Positions 42,319-51,655 are shown, counted from the first letter of the stretch. The stretch is DNA of 64,000 bases from Bacteroidales bacterium (GCA_021108035.1 JAIORQ010000098.1:1-64000), one strand, 5' to 3'. The notes: generated by a model from the letters alone, not told the origin. Program-made: numbers and translations.

Positions 42319-43407
42319 ATGAGCAAAAATATGATTTTAGATAAGTTGGAAGGAGTTTCGGAAAGATTTCAAGAAGTAGAAAAGAATCTTTCAGATCCGG
42401 GAATTATATCTAACAGAGAAAAATTTATAAAATTAAATAAAGAATACAAAAGTCTTGGGCCTATTGTTAATGCTTTTAAAACATATAAAAACATCATTGA
42501 AAATATAATATCTTCAAAAGAAATGTTAAATGATGAAAGTGATTCTGAAATGAGACAAATGGCTAAAGAGGAAATAGATTCTTTGATAAAAGAGCGAGAT
42601 GTCTTGGAAGAAGAAATAAAAGTATTGCTCCTGCCGAAAGACCCTGAGGATGATAAAAATGCAATTGTTGAAATTCGTGCAGGAACAGGCGGCGATGAAG
42701 CAAGTATTTTTGCCGGTGATTTATTTAGAATGTACACAAAGTTTTGTGAAAACAAAGGTTGGAATATTGAAGTAAACAGAATAACTGAAGGAACACAAGG
42801 AGGGTATAAAGAAATTGTTTTAGAAGTATCAGGAAACGGTGTTTACGGTATTATGAAATACGAATCCGGAGTGCATCGAGTTCAAAGAGTTCCGGATACA
42901 GAAACACAAGGGCGTGTACATACTTCAGCTGCATCGGTAGCTGTTTTACCGGAAGCAGAAGATATTGATATTGAAATAAATGACGCAGATGTAAGAAAAG
43001 ATACTTATTGTTCATCGGGTCCCGGCGGTCAATCTGTAAACACAACTTATTCTGCTATTCGATTAACACATATTCCGACCGGTCTCGTTGTAACTTGTCA
43101 AGATGAGAAATCGCAATTAAAGAATTTGAAAAAAGCAATGAAAGAATTAAAAACAAGACTTTATAATCTTGAGTATCAAAAGTACCTTGATGATATTTCT
43201 TCCAAACGTAAAACTATGGTTTCGTCCGGTGATCGTTCTGCAAAGATCAGAACCTATAATTATCCTCAAGGACGTGTTACTGACCACCGAATTAAACTTA
43301 CTTTATATAATTTGCAAAATATTGTTGACGGTGATTTAGATGAGATTATTGAAAAACTGCAAATTGCGGAAAATGCTGAAAAATTAAAAGAATCGGGGAT
43401 GAAATAA
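42319..43407 (+). CDS. prfA: Peptide chain release factor 1
   Basis: 362 residues, standard RF1 length. GGQ motif in SSGPGGQSVNTTYSAIR near 235, the preceding HTSAASVAVLPEAE region of the stop-codon-recognition domain, and RSAKIRTYNYPQGRVTDHRI near 305. It releases peptides at UAA and UAG in the ribosome. A terminator-like hairpin follows at 43465. Confidence 0.96.
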   Translation: MSKNMILDKLEGVSERFQEVEKNLSDPGIISNREKFIKLNKEYKSLGPIVNAFKTYKNIIENIISSKEMLNDESDSEMRQMAKEEIDSLIKERDVLEEEIKVLLLPKDPEDDKNAIVEIRAGTGGDEASIFAGDLFRMYTKFCENKGWNIEVNRITEGTQGGYKEIVLEVSGNGVYGIMKYESGVHRVQRVPDTETQGRVHTSAASVAVLPEAEDIDIEINDADVRKDTYCSSGPGGQSVNTTYSAIRLTHIPTGLVVTCQDEKSQLKNLKKAMKELKTRLYNLEYQKYLDDISSKRKTMVSSGDRSAKIRTYNYPQGRVTDHRIKLTLYNLQNIVDGDLDEIIEKLQIAENAEKLKESGMK

Positions 43408-43464
43408 AATGATTATTCTGCTAACAAAAACCTTAGGATGTTCGGGAAATATCGGAATAGAATG

Positions 43465-43490
43465 TTCCGGAATTTAAACTTCCGGAGTTT
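43465..43490. terminator. Intrinsic terminator between prfA and the MaoC-like gene
   Basis: TCCGGAA and TTCCGGA form a 7-bp stem with a 7-base loop, followed by GTTTTATTATTT. It sits between convergent stops at 43407 and 43493 and mainly serves prfA. Confidence 0.7.
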
Positions 43491-43492
43491 TA

Positions 43493-43954
43493 TTATTTGA
43501 AATGATATAAAAAGAGAACATGCCCGACATATGCAGGTTTTTTTCTGCCTTTAATTTCAAGTGTTGTAAGCATTTCTGCTTTACAAATACCTCTAAGGTC
43601 CTTTATACTAAGAATCTTTACTTTTAAACGAACTTCATCATTTACTCTTACGGCTTCCATAAATTTGAATTTATCAATACCGTAGTTAACTTGCATTTTA
43701 ATATTATTAACTTCAATAATTTGTTCCCAAAGATATGGTAATATCGAAAGTGTTAAATATCCGTGAGCAATAGTTGATCCGAATTGAGTTTCTTTTGCAC
43801 GTTCCGGATCAGTATGTATCCATTGATGATCAAGGGTGGCATCGGCAAATTTACTAATTTGATCTTGATTAATTTTCATATAATCGGAAACTCCGATTTC
43901 TGTACCCTCTAATGATGCAAATTCTTTAAGGCTGTTTACTATAATTTTAGACAT
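43493..43954 (-). CDS. MaoC family dehydratase
   Basis: 153 residues of the hotdog fold. The (R)-hydratase signature reads FADATLDHQWIHTDPERA followed by TIAHGYLTLSILP, which provides the catalytic Asp and His. Members hydrate enoyl-CoA to (R)-3-hydroxyacyl-CoA. No PHA or fatty-acid genes are adjacent, so the physiological substrate is open. It is transcribed toward the prfA terminator and lies 74 bases after the glnS stop on the same strand. Confidence 0.9.
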   Translation of the reverse strand: MSKIIVNSLKEFASLEGTEIGVSDYMKINQDQISKFADATLDHQWIHTDPERAKETQFGSTIAHGYLTLSILPYLWEQIIEVNNIKMQVNYGIDKFKFMEAVRVNDEVRLKVKILSIKDLRGICKAEMLTTLEIKGRKKPAYVGHVLFLYHFK

Positions 43955-44028
43955 TATATATAATTTATTAACAATGCAAAAGTTATAAAAATATTGGATT
44001 TATCAAAAAAAATTTATAATAGAGCTGT

Positions 44029-45705
44029 TTATTTACTTTGTTTTTTCCAAGAATCCCTTAATGTTACTGTTCTGTTAAAAATTAGTTTTTCTTTATTTGA
44101 ATCTTTATCGAGAGTGAAATAAGCTTTTCTTTCAAATTGGTATTTATCACCTGCTTTTGCTTTTAAAAGGAATGGTTCTGCTTTACAGTTTTCAATAATT
44201 GTTAAAGAATCAGGATTTATGAATTCTTTAAAATTTTTATCTTTATGAGAATCAGGAGCTTCATCGTTAAACAGCCTGTCGTATTGTCTTACTTCAATAT
44301 CTGATGCATGTTCGGCAGAAACCCAGTGAAGTGTTCCTTTTACTTTTCTGCCGTCGGGTGATTTTCCTCCTTTTGATAAAGGATCATAAGTGCATAATAA
44401 TTCTGTTATATTGCCGTCTTTATCTTTAATAACTTCATTACAAGTTATAAAATAAGCATATCTTAATCGGACTTCACTACCGAGTTTGAGTCTGAAGAAT
44501 TTTCTGTTTGCTTCTTCTTTAAAGTCTTCTTTTTCAATATAAATTGTTCTTGAAAAAGGTACTTCTCTTTTACCCATTGTTTCATCTTCAGGATTATTCA
44601 CTGCAGGTAAAAGTTCATTTTGACCTTCAGGATAATTTGTAATTGTAACTTTAAGAGGGTCAAGAACAACCATAACCCTTTGTGCTGCCTTATTAAGATG
44701 TTCTCTTATACTGAATTCTAATAATCCGACATCAATAATGTTCTCTCTTTTCGCAATTCCGACTTTTTCTGTAAAAACCTTTAGAGACTCCGGAGTGTAG
44801 CCTCTTCTCCTTAAACCTGAAATGGTAGGCATTCGCGGGTCATCCCATCCTGAAACATAATTAGCTTCAACAAGTTCTGCTAATTTTCTTTTGCTCATTA
44901 CTGTGTAACTTAAATTAAGTCGAGCAAATTCAATTTGCCTTGGTCTTATTCTGCTTTCTTCATAAATATGGTCAAGAAACCAATCATACAAAGGGCGATG
45001 ATTTTCAAATTCTAAAGTACATATTGAATGTGTGATACTTTCGATATAATCGGATTGTCCGTGTGTAAAATCATACATAGGGTAAATGCACCACTTATCA
45101 CCGGTACGATGATGATGTGCATGTTTAATACGGTACATAACCGGATCGCGCATATGCATATTCGGTGAACTCATGTCAATTTTTGCTCTCAAAACTTTTT
45201 CACCGTCTTTAAAACCACCGGCTTTCATTTTTTTGAATAAATCTAAATTATCTTCAACAGAGCGATTTCTAAAAGGGCTTCTATTGCCGGGTCGGGTAGG
45301 AGTTCCTCTGTTTGCGGAAATTTCTTCACCGGTTTGATCATCAACGTATGCAAATCCGTCTTTAATTAACTTTATTGCCCAATCGTGAAGTTGGTCAAAA
45401 TAATCGGAGGCATAATGTACTTCTCCGTCCCAATTAAAGCCTAACCATTTAACATCTTCGAGAATTGAGTCAACATATTCAATATCTTCCTTTGTCGGGT
45501 TGGTATCATCAAATCGGAGATTAGTTTTTCCTTTATATTTATTTCCCAGCCCAAAATTCAAGATTATTGATTTTGCGTGTCCTATATGCAAATATCCGTT
45601 AGGTTCAGGCGGAAAACGAGTAACAATTTCTGTATGTTTGCCTGATTTTAAGTCTTCTTCGATTATTTGTTCGATGAAGTTTAGGGATTTCTTTTCTTCT
45701 GACAT
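44029..45705 (-). CDS. glnS: Glutaminyl-tRNA synthetase
   Basis: 558 residues. HIGH motif in [16 protein letters not shown] near 32 and KMSKS equivalent in [11 protein letters not shown] near 265. The anticodon-binding beta domains fill residues 330-550. It charges tRNA-Gln directly. The gene follows the HNH nuclease gene of the defence operon after only 23 bases on the same strand, and no TAnnTTTG element is visible between them, so it may be reached by read-through from that operon or by a promoter inside it. Confidence 0.97.
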   Translation of the reverse strand: MSEEKKSLNFIEQIIEEDLKSGKHTEIVTRFPPEPNGYLHIGHAKSIILNFGLGNKYKGKTNLRFDDTNPTKEDIEYVDSILEDVKWLGFNWDGEVHYASDYFDQLHDWAIKLIKDGFAYVDDQTGEEISANRGTPTRPGNRSPFRNRSVEDNLDLFKKMKAGGFKDGEKVLRAKIDMSSPNMHMRDPVMYRIKHAHHHRTGDKWCIYPMYDFTHGQSDYIESITHSICTLEFENHRPLYDWFLDHIYEESRIRPRQIEFARLNLSYTVMSKRKLAELVEANYVSGWDDPRMPTISGLRRRGYTPESLKVFTEKVGIAKRENIIDVGLLEFSIREHLNKAAQRVMVVLDPLKVTITNYPEGQNELLPAVNNPEDETMGKREVPFSRTIYIEKEDFKEEANRKFFRLKLGSEVRLRYAYFITCNEVIKDKDGNITELLCTYDPLSKGGKSPDGRKVKGTLHWVSAEHASDIEVRQYDRLFNDEAPDSHKDKNFKEFINPDSLTIIENCKAEPFLLKAKAGDKYQFERKAYFTLDKDSNKEKLIFNRTVTLRDSWKKQSK

Positions 45706-45728
45706 TGTTTATTTGTTTTTAATTGTTA

Positions 45729-46616
45729 TCACATGAGTATAAAATCATTTATCCATTCATAACCACAGCTATTTAAACAAGCCATTGCTACAGCAGAGTA
45801 TCTTGATTTAATATCTATCTTTTCTTTTAGTTTATTAGAAAAATAAGAAAAATCGTTTGCAAGTTCTTTTAATAGTTCGTCAGAATCGGAATATAAAGAC
45901 TTTTCATATTTTTCATTAGTTTTTTTAATAACATCATAACATTCTTTCCATATTGTTTTTCTTCCTTTTTTCAAAGATTCTATCTTATTTAAACCATAAA
46001 CATTAATAGATACGACAGTCCGTATGTTTTTCCAATAATTATCTGAGTCATTTATTTTAGGAATAACCATTCCATTTTCGTTGAAATCAATTAATTCACT
46101 ATCTTCTTTTATTGTAGGGTTAAGTAGAATTACGTTTTCGTTATAAATATTGACTGAATTTTTGTAAGCAATAAAACTTCCTTTTTTTAACGGGAAATAG
46201 TTTCGTTTATATGAACTATTTATTTTGCTTCCGGAAATTAAATAGTTTGTCCAATCAAACGCAAGCCACCAATAACCTTCATCATTATTCTCTTTTTCTG
46301 ATGCTCCCCAAGTTGTTCTTTCTTCTTCTGAAAATGATGGAATTTTGGATTTTAATTTTTCAACTTTTAATTTGGGTCTAAAATGTTCTACATGATAATC
46401 AGATGCATCATCTTTTGCTTCAGAAAACCAGCATTTACCATGAAAAATATCCAATAGGAAATCATCTTTTAATTTGCGCCATAAATTACGATGATTATTT
46501 ATATAACTTTTTCTTTCATTCTGAGTAGAGAGTTTTTTTAGTTCTTTTGTATATTTATTAGCTTTATCTAACCAAACTTGATTTGGCTTGTTATCTCCAA
46601 AATCAATGTATCTCAT
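45729..46616 (-). CDS. HNH nuclease, Septu PtuB-like (TIGR02646-type)
   Basis: 295 residues. The HNH core is in ASDYHVEHFRPKLKVEK near 76, followed by YWWLAFDWTNYLISG and SSYKRNYFPL. This order is typical of PtuB/TIGR02646 nucleases. The usual zinc-knuckle cysteines are largely absent: the first knuckle reads KCWFSEA and the second SGSKIN. Its start overlaps the ATPase gene by 14 bases. With the PtuA-like ATPase it would form the effector of a Septu-type anti-phage system, cleaving nucleic acid when the ATPase is triggered. It is the last gene of the hsdM-hsdS-ATPase-HNH operon. Confidence 0.8.
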   Translation of the reverse strand: MRYIDFGDNKPNQVWLDKANKYTKELKKLSTQNERKSYINNHRNLWRKLKDDFLLDIFHGKCWFSEAKDDASDYHVEHFRPKLKVEKLKSKIPSFSEEERTTWGASEKENNDEGYWWLAFDWTNYLISGSKINSSYKRNYFPLKKGSFIAYKNSVNIYNENVILLNPTIKEDSELIDFNENGMVIPKINDSDNYWKNIRTVVSINVYGLNKIESLKKGRKTIWKECYDVIKKTNEKYEKSLYSDSDELLKELANDFSYFSNKLKEKIDIKSRYSAVAMACLNSCGYEWINDFILM

Positions 46617-48237
46617 CTTTTTCTTTTTGTTTACGTTTTTCTTTTAATTTTTTTAAAATGCTTATAGCATTTTTATCCCTTTTTTCTTTTTGTTCTTTGG
46701 TAAGAATTGGTGGAATATCAACCTTATCTAATGCTGCTAAATATTCTTCAAATAGAGGGTCGTTCATTGTATTTGTAAACCCCATTTCATTTAATTCTTC
46801 AAAAAGATTTTGAAGTTCTGTTCGTTCTTCCGGTGTTAATTCTTGTTTTTGACTTTTAGCTGTTAAATCTCGTCTTCTGTTAATTTTTTTGTATGTAGAT
46901 TGACTTAATGTAGTTGTTAACCCAAAAAATTCATTTGTAAGTATTCCTTCAACGCCCATTTCATTTGGGTTAATTTCAGGTTCTTCTGCAATTATTTTAT
47001 CTTCATACTTTCTTAAAATACGAACATTTTCTTTTTTCAACTCTCCAATAACTAAGGCTTCGTGAGTTGTCATTAATATTTGACTTGATGAATTAGTGCC
47101 AACAATTTCTTTTAAGAATTTTATATATTGATATTTCCATGCAGGATTTAAGTGTGTATCGGGTTCATCAAGTAAAAATAAGGTTTCTTCCTGATTGAAA
47201 AACTGCAAAAGACCGATTACTGTCAATAACTGCTGTTCTCCTTCACTTAAATCTTGAAAAACCACTCCTCCGTTTATACCTTTTTTCTTTACTCTTATTC
47301 GTATCTCATGAATTAAATCATCCGTATTTAGCGTTTCAAGGTATTTGAAAAAGTTTATAGGTGTTTTATATTTTTTAGCAAGTTCTTTTATTTTATCTTT
47401 TCCTGAAATATATAAGTATTTGACTTCCTTTTTGAGTTTATGCGATTCATCGTATCGGATTAATTTCACATCATTAATCGGAGCTAACGAAATCTCATAT
47501 AAATCTTTTAAAAATCTTTTGACTGCTCCTTTTGCTCCCCAAAATTTAGGGTCTCCGTCTTCTGATATTTTTTTTCCTGATTTTGCCCAGTAAGGCTCTC
47601 GTAAAACAAACAAAATCGACTCAATACCAATAATTCCAAGATGTTCGTTAAGAAAAGCTAACAATTTATCATTATCTTGTCCAAAAAACGAGATTAAAGC
47701 AAAATAACTGTGAAGTAATTTTGCATAAAACAACCTTCTTAAAGGTTCTTCTTCGTCTCCTTCACTTTTTTTTCTCATTTTTTTGACAAATCGTGTAAAA
47801 TGAGTATCAAAATATGTCTCAATTCGGTTTGAATTTCCAAGTCCTGAATAATATACAAAAAGATGCTTTGGTAAATATTTGTCGGAATTATTTTTAAGTT
47901 CACTTTTACTGATAATTTTTCCTTTTAGTTTAAAGGAAAGCTTAAATATATTTTTTTGCTTTATATTTTCAATCTTAATAATTGATTTTTTAAATTCATA
48001 TTCAATAGAAAAAGGATGTTCGTAAAATTCTTTTTCTAATTTAGAAGAAAATTTTTGAGGTTTTCCTCCGTGTAAATCCAAATCACGAAATAGGATGACT
48101 AAAAATTCAAAAAAATTAGATTTTCCGACAGCATTTTCTCCTACAAGAACGGTTGTTATATCCGGATTGCTCTCAAAATTAATTTCAAAATCGTTAAGAT
48201 TTTTGTATTTACTTATTTTTACTTTTAAGATTTTCAT
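46603..48237 (-). CDS. ABC/AAA-type ATPase, Septu PtuA-like
   Basis: 544 residues. Walker A VGENAVGKSNFFEF near 32. The ABC signature DLSEGEQQLLTVIG lies near 330, Walker B ETLFLLDEPDTHLNPAWKY near 350 and switch His in QILMTTHEALVIGEL near 385. A C-terminal charged helical tail follows (ELTPEERTELQNLFEELNE, ending KKLKEKRKQKEKDE). The architecture is that of OLD/SMC-like ATPases paired with HNH nucleases. It overlaps hsdS by four bases (ATGA) and the HNH gene by 14. It is not an HsdR: there are no DEAD-box helicase motifs and no PD-(D/E)xK domain. Confidence 0.85.
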   Translation of the reverse strand: MKILKVKISKYKNLNDFEINFESNPDITTVLVGENAVGKSNFFEFLVILFRDLDLHGGKPQKFSSKLEKEFYEHPFSIEYEFKKSIIKIENIKQKNIFKLSFKLKGKIISKSELKNNSDKYLPKHLFVYYSGLGNSNRIETYFDTHFTRFVKKMRKKSEGDEEEPLRRLFYAKLLHSYFALISFFGQDNDKLLAFLNEHLGIIGIESILFVLREPYWAKSGKKISEDGDPKFWGAKGAVKRFLKDLYEISLAPINDVKLIRYDESHKLKKEVKYLYISGKDKIKELAKKYKTPINFFKYLETLNTDDLIHEIRIRVKKKGINGGVVFQDLSEGEQQLLTVIGLLQFFNQEETLFLLDEPDTHLNPAWKYQYIKFLKEIVGTNSSSQILMTTHEALVIGELKKENVRILRKYEDKIIAEEPEINPNEMGVEGILTNEFFGLTTTLSQSTYKKINRRRDLTAKSQKQELTPEERTELQNLFEELNEMGFTNTMNDPLFEEYLAALDKVDIPPILTKEQKEKRDKNAISILKKLKEKRKQKEKDEIH

Positions 48238-49763
48238 TTATTCAGCCTTAAATATATCTCTTTGTTTTCATTTTCTCTAAACTCTTTTATAATGTTTTGT
48301 TCTGCTAAATCAGAAAGTGATTTATAAAAATCATCAATTCCTTTATCTTTAAATTCGCTAATGTAATATTTAGAATTTTTCCATACATCAACAGCCGGCA
48401 TCGGCTCTTTATTTAGTTTTAAAACTTCAATTATATCAAGTTGTTGTTTTTTTTGTTTCGGCATTTTTCTTCGTTTTTTTTGTAATTCTTTTTTTTGTTT
48501 TTCGAGAGTAATTTTTTCCTGCTTTATTTTTTCAAGAAGTTCACTTACAGGTGTATCTCCCGGAACAGGTTTTACTAATTTGCCGGAAAATGCATCTTTA
48601 AATAGCTCTTCTTCATCTTTTTCAAATACTTGTATAACTTTTTCAAATTCAATTTTTAGAATTTCTGCTTGTTGGTAAGCCTCCTCAATTTTTTTTACAA
48701 TTTCTTTTTGTTCTTTTAGGGTTGGTAAATAAAATTTTAATGCCCGAATTTGAGTATAATTTAGTCCTTCTCGTGTAACTCCATCCTGTTTTTCCTGTAT
48801 TTGTTTTTGCCCTTCATTAGAATTTAAGTAATAAGAAAGAAATTTTGGGAAAACTTCGTTATTTGCACGTATAATACACACATGCTGATTTACATTTCCT
48901 GCTACAAATTTTTCCGGAACTACTGCCGACCTTCCGATAGATGCTCCTGTAATATTTAGCAAAACATCATTTGATTTCACATGAGTTCTGTTCATTTCAT
49001 TGTGTAATTGTTCTGAAATATAGGCAATATTGGAAAAATCCAACTTATTAGTCAATACATTTTGACTTCTAATAAATGGAATACCTTCTGTTAAATAATT
49101 ACTTTGTCCCCCCCTCGGTGTTATGCCACTACCAATAAAAACTTCAATTTCTCCGATAGTAGTTTTTCCCCATTTTTTATCAAGTTTATATTCAAAAATT
49201 TCAGATGTTGATTCCTCTGTATATTTTTTATACTTAACGCTAAACTCTTTTTGTAGTTTTTCTTTTTGAGTTTTTAAAACACTTAATTCAGTATCTAATT
49301 TTTCGGCAATTTGCTTTTGCTCTTGCAGAGGAGGTAAGGGAATTTTTATGTTTAACAAAATATTTTTATCAACATGAGGAATACCTGTGCCAGTTGTATT
49401 TTTATTCAAAAACTCATATTGTGTTTTTAAAAAAGATTGCAAATAATAGCTGTTTGTAAAAATAGGCGTTAATGAAAGGATTGTAGAAGCGACAGCACCA
49501 TAACTACCACTTCCTGACCAACCACTTCTTGAACCATCGGCGACCATTAAAATATCATTTTCACCTGCAATAACAGAACTATTTATATCTGCATATTTAG
49601 AAATTATCTTTTTTTCAATAGCTTTGATATCTAAATATGGTATAGACCCGGCATATTTCCTAATTTTAAGAATATTAGGTCGCTTACCTTTTTGTAATAT
49701 TACAAGCCTTTCAAGTTTTATTTGCTTCCAATGCTCCGGTATGTCAAAATTATAAAGTTCCAT
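48234..49763 (-). CDS. hsdS: Type I restriction-modification specificity subunit
   Basis: 509 residues. Two target-recognition domains: residues 1-150, with PHVDKNILLNIKIPLPPL ending TRD1, and about 195-365, with REGLNYTQIRALKFYLPTL ending TRD2. They are separated by helical coiled-coil spacers LQEQKQIAEKLDTELSVLK and LKEQKEIVKKIEEAYQQAE. After the second spacer is DLFKDAFSGKLVKP-type text, here EELFKDAFSGKLVKPVPGD, then a Lys-rich coil and a ~75-residue C-terminal domain resembling a winged helix (DIIEVLKLNKEPMPAVDVW). It directs the HsdM methylase to a bipartite site. It overlaps hsdM by 14 bases and the ATPase gene by four. Confidence 0.93.
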   Translation of the reverse strand: MELYNFDIPEHWKQIKLERLVILQKGKRPNILKIRKYAGSIPYLDIKAIEKKIISKYADINSSVIAGENDILMVADGSRSGWSGSGSYGAVASTILSLTPIFTNSYYLQSFLKTQYEFLNKNTTGTGIPHVDKNILLNIKIPLPPLQEQKQIAEKLDTELSVLKTQKEKLQKEFSVKYKKYTEESTSEIFEYKLDKKWGKTTIGEIEVFIGSGITPRGGQSNYLTEGIPFIRSQNVLTNKLDFSNIAYISEQLHNEMNRTHVKSNDVLLNITGASIGRSAVVPEKFVAGNVNQHVCIIRANNEVFPKFLSYYLNSNEGQKQIQEKQDGVTREGLNYTQIRALKFYLPTLKEQKEIVKKIEEAYQQAEILKIEFEKVIQVFEKDEEELFKDAFSGKLVKPVPGDTPVSELLEKIKQEKITLEKQKKELQKKRRKMPKQKKQQLDIIEVLKLNKEPMPAVDVWKNSKYYISEFKDKGIDDFYKSLSDLAEQNIIKEFRENENKEIYLRLNK

Positions 49764-51135
49764 GGTATCTTTTCAGCATGTTAAGTGCGTCTTCAAAATC
49801 TTGCAGCATAGCTCCGAAAAGCTCTTTTGAATTTTTATATTGTGATAAATCTACACCGTCATATAATTCATTCATCCAACGAAAGTCTAAATTATAGTTG
49901 TTTTCTTTAATCTTTTTTATTGTAAACTTTTTAAAACGGTCGTTTTCTTTTCTTTTGGAATTTCCGTTTGAGTTTTTTCCGTATGCTTCTAAAAATTCTT
50001 CAAAATGCAGTTCATTTAATGGTCGCATACGTTTTGTAACTTTTTCTACATTTGTGCGTGCATCAAACATCCACATGTTTTTTGTCGGCACCCCTTTTTG
50101 CAGAAAAACAACAACTGCATTTACGCCCGCAGCATAAGCGGCAAATGTTCCTGTCGGTAATTTAAGGATTGTATGGATATTGCAGTAATCCATTATGTTT
50201 TCCCAAATTTTCACTGCTTTATTATCTGTTAAAACACTGTCGGGTAAAACTATTGCTGCTCGTCCGTCATCTTCAAGAGAACTTATTACGTGCTGTATAA
50301 AATTGAGCTGTTTATTTGTGGTTTTTACAAGAAAATCTTTTCTGTCAGGTATTTGCTTGCTTCCTTTTGTCCCGAAAGGCGGGTTTGTAAGAATTACTGA
50401 AAATTTCTTATTATCAAGTTTTTCGTAAATAGAATCACCGAGTTTTATTTTTGCTCTTACACCTCGTAAAAACATATTCATTAAAGCCAAGCGTCTTGGT
50501 CGTGCAACAAGTTCTTGTCCGAAATAAGTATTATTGCTTATCCTTTCAAGTTGTTTTTTTGTCAGTCGTTTTTTGCTGTTTACTTCATCTTGCCATTCGT
50601 GAGAAATCATAAGGAAACCCGATGTTCCTGTTGCAACATCACTAATCGTAAAGTTGTCTTTTTCAAGAGGATTTGGTTTTACTGCTTCTACCATGGCTCT
50701 GATTAAAGGACGAGGAGTAAAGTACTGACCGGCTCCTTTTTTACCGTCATTTGCTACTTTGCCGATAAGTTCTTCAAATGCTAATCCGATAATATCAGCA
50801 TCAAAAGCGTTCCATTTAATTTTATCAATTAAATCAATTATTTTTCGGAGACTTTCAGGTTTACGAATACGAGAAATAGGTTCTGCAAAAATATCACCGA
50901 GTATATTTTTTTGTTTTTGAAGGTTTAAAAAAACTGTTTCAATATGTGGCAGTAAATCTTTATTTTCTTTTTCTAAAAAAGTATTCCAACGGCAATCATT
51001 CGGAACATCTACATTATAACTGTCAGCTAATTTTATAAAAAGTAAATATGTTAATTGCTCAACATAATCAGACGAATCAACACCGTCATGGCGTAAAGTA
51101 TTACAAAGTCCCCAAAGTTTGTTTGTAAGTTCCAT
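49750..51135 (-). CDS. hsdM: Type I restriction-modification DNA methylase subunit
   Basis: 461 residues. An N-terminal helical HsdM_N domain (TLRHDGVDSSDYVEQLTYL) is followed by the N6-adenine methylase core. This contains the GAGQYFTPRPLIRAMV region, AdoMet motif I SDVATGTSGFLMISHEW (ATGTSGF instead of the usual ACGTGGF), and catalytic motif IV ILTNPPFGTKGSKQ near 235. It methylates adenine at sites chosen by HsdS. It is the first gene of the four-gene defence operon, with a promoter-like element at 51188. No hsdR is present between the housekeeping genes glnS and folB. Confidence 0.94.
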   Translation of the reverse strand: MELTNKLWGLCNTLRHDGVDSSDYVEQLTYLLFIKLADSYNVDVPNDCRWNTFLEKENKDLLPHIETVFLNLQKQKNILGDIFAEPISRIRKPESLRKIIDLIDKIKWNAFDADIIGLAFEELIGKVANDGKKGAGQYFTPRPLIRAMVEAVKPNPLEKDNFTISDVATGTSGFLMISHEWQDEVNSKKRLTKKQLERISNNTYFGQELVARPRRLALMNMFLRGVRAKIKLGDSIYEKLDNKKFSVILTNPPFGTKGSKQIPDRKDFLVKTTNKQLNFIQHVISSLEDDGRAAIVLPDSVLTDNKAVKIWENIMDYCNIHTILKLPTGTFAAYAAGVNAVVVFLQKGVPTKNMWMFDARTNVEKVTKRMRPLNELHFEEFLEAYGKNSNGNSKRKENDRFKKFTIKKIKENNYNLDFRWMNELYDGVDLSQYKNSKELFGAMLQDFEDALNMLKRYHGTL

Positions 51136-51187
51136 TTATTTCTGTAATTATGCTATATTATAACAGAGAACATTAAATCCTAACTTA

Positions 51188-51195
51188 CAAAATTA
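51188..51195 (-). promoter_or_regulatory. -7 promoter element (TAATTTTG) of the defence operon
   Basis: On the minus strand the bases read TAATTTTG, matching TAnnTTTG, about 52 bases upstream of the hsdM ATG. It is the only such element seen upstream of the four-gene operon, in the divergent gap with folB. No clear -33 TTTG was identified. Confidence 0.45.
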
Positions 51196-51268
51196 ATTTT
51201 TTTGTTTTAATAAAATCATGTTTAATAAAATAATAATATTTGAAATCTGTATAGGATTATTTTATTTA

Positions 51269-51276
51269 TAACTTTG
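51269..51276 (+). promoter_or_regulatory. -7 promoter element (TAACTTTG) of folB
   Basis: TAACTTTG fits TAnnTTTG and ends 28 bases before the folB ATG, in the divergent gap with hsdM. Confidence 0.5.
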
Positions 51277-51304
51277 CACCATTATAAGTAAGATAATATA
51301 AGAA

Positions 51305-51655
51305 ATGGGATTTATTGATATTGAAGGAATGGAATTCTATGCTTATCACGGGCATTATAAAGAAGAGCAAATTATTGGTAATCGGTTTTTAATCAATTTA
51401 AAAATTGAAACAGATTGCAGCAAAGCAGCTGAAAGTGACAATATTAAAGATGCCGTAAATTATCAAACAGCATATAAAATAATTAAGGCTGAAATGAAGA
51501 AAAAATCTAATTTATTAGAAAATATTGCCGGCAGGATATTAGATTCTTTATATAAAAATATGAAAAATGTAAAATTAATAACTATAAAAGTCTCAAAAAT
51601 GAATCCTCCAATGGGCGGAAAAATAAATAATGTGAGTGTTACTATGACAAAATGA
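51305..51655 (+). CDS. folB: Dihydroneopterin aldolase
   Basis: 116 residues, the FolB length. Motifs: MEFYAYHGHYKEEQIIGNRF near 7-26, the region with the conserved HG. AVNYQTAYKII near 50, NLLENIAGRIL near 73 with the catalytic Glu region, and the C-terminal VSKMNPPMGGKINNVSV. It converts 7,8-dihydroneopterin to 6-hydroxymethyl-dihydropterin in folate synthesis. It stands alone, divergent from the defence operon. Confidence 0.93.
   Translation: MGFIDIEGMEFYAYHGHYKEEQIIGNRFLINLKIETDCSKAAESDNIKDAVNYQTAYKIIKAEMKKKSNLLENIAGRILDSLYKNMKNVKLITIKVSKMNPPMGGKINNVSVTMTK

Noticed and set aside
42369-42755. 128-codon open frame antisense to prfA
   Set aside because: Typical Ser/Ile/Phe-rich reverse shadow of a Lys/Glu-rich coding region.
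46603-48237. A degenerate hsdR
   Set aside because: Walker A, ABC signature and switch histidine show an SMC/ABC-like ATPase; helicase motifs and a PD-(D/E)xK nuclease are absent.
45729-51135. Retron-linked Septu (reverse transcriptase plus PtuAB)
   Set aside because: No reverse transcriptase or msr/msd-like sequence was found in or beside the operon; the partners are hsdM and hsdS.
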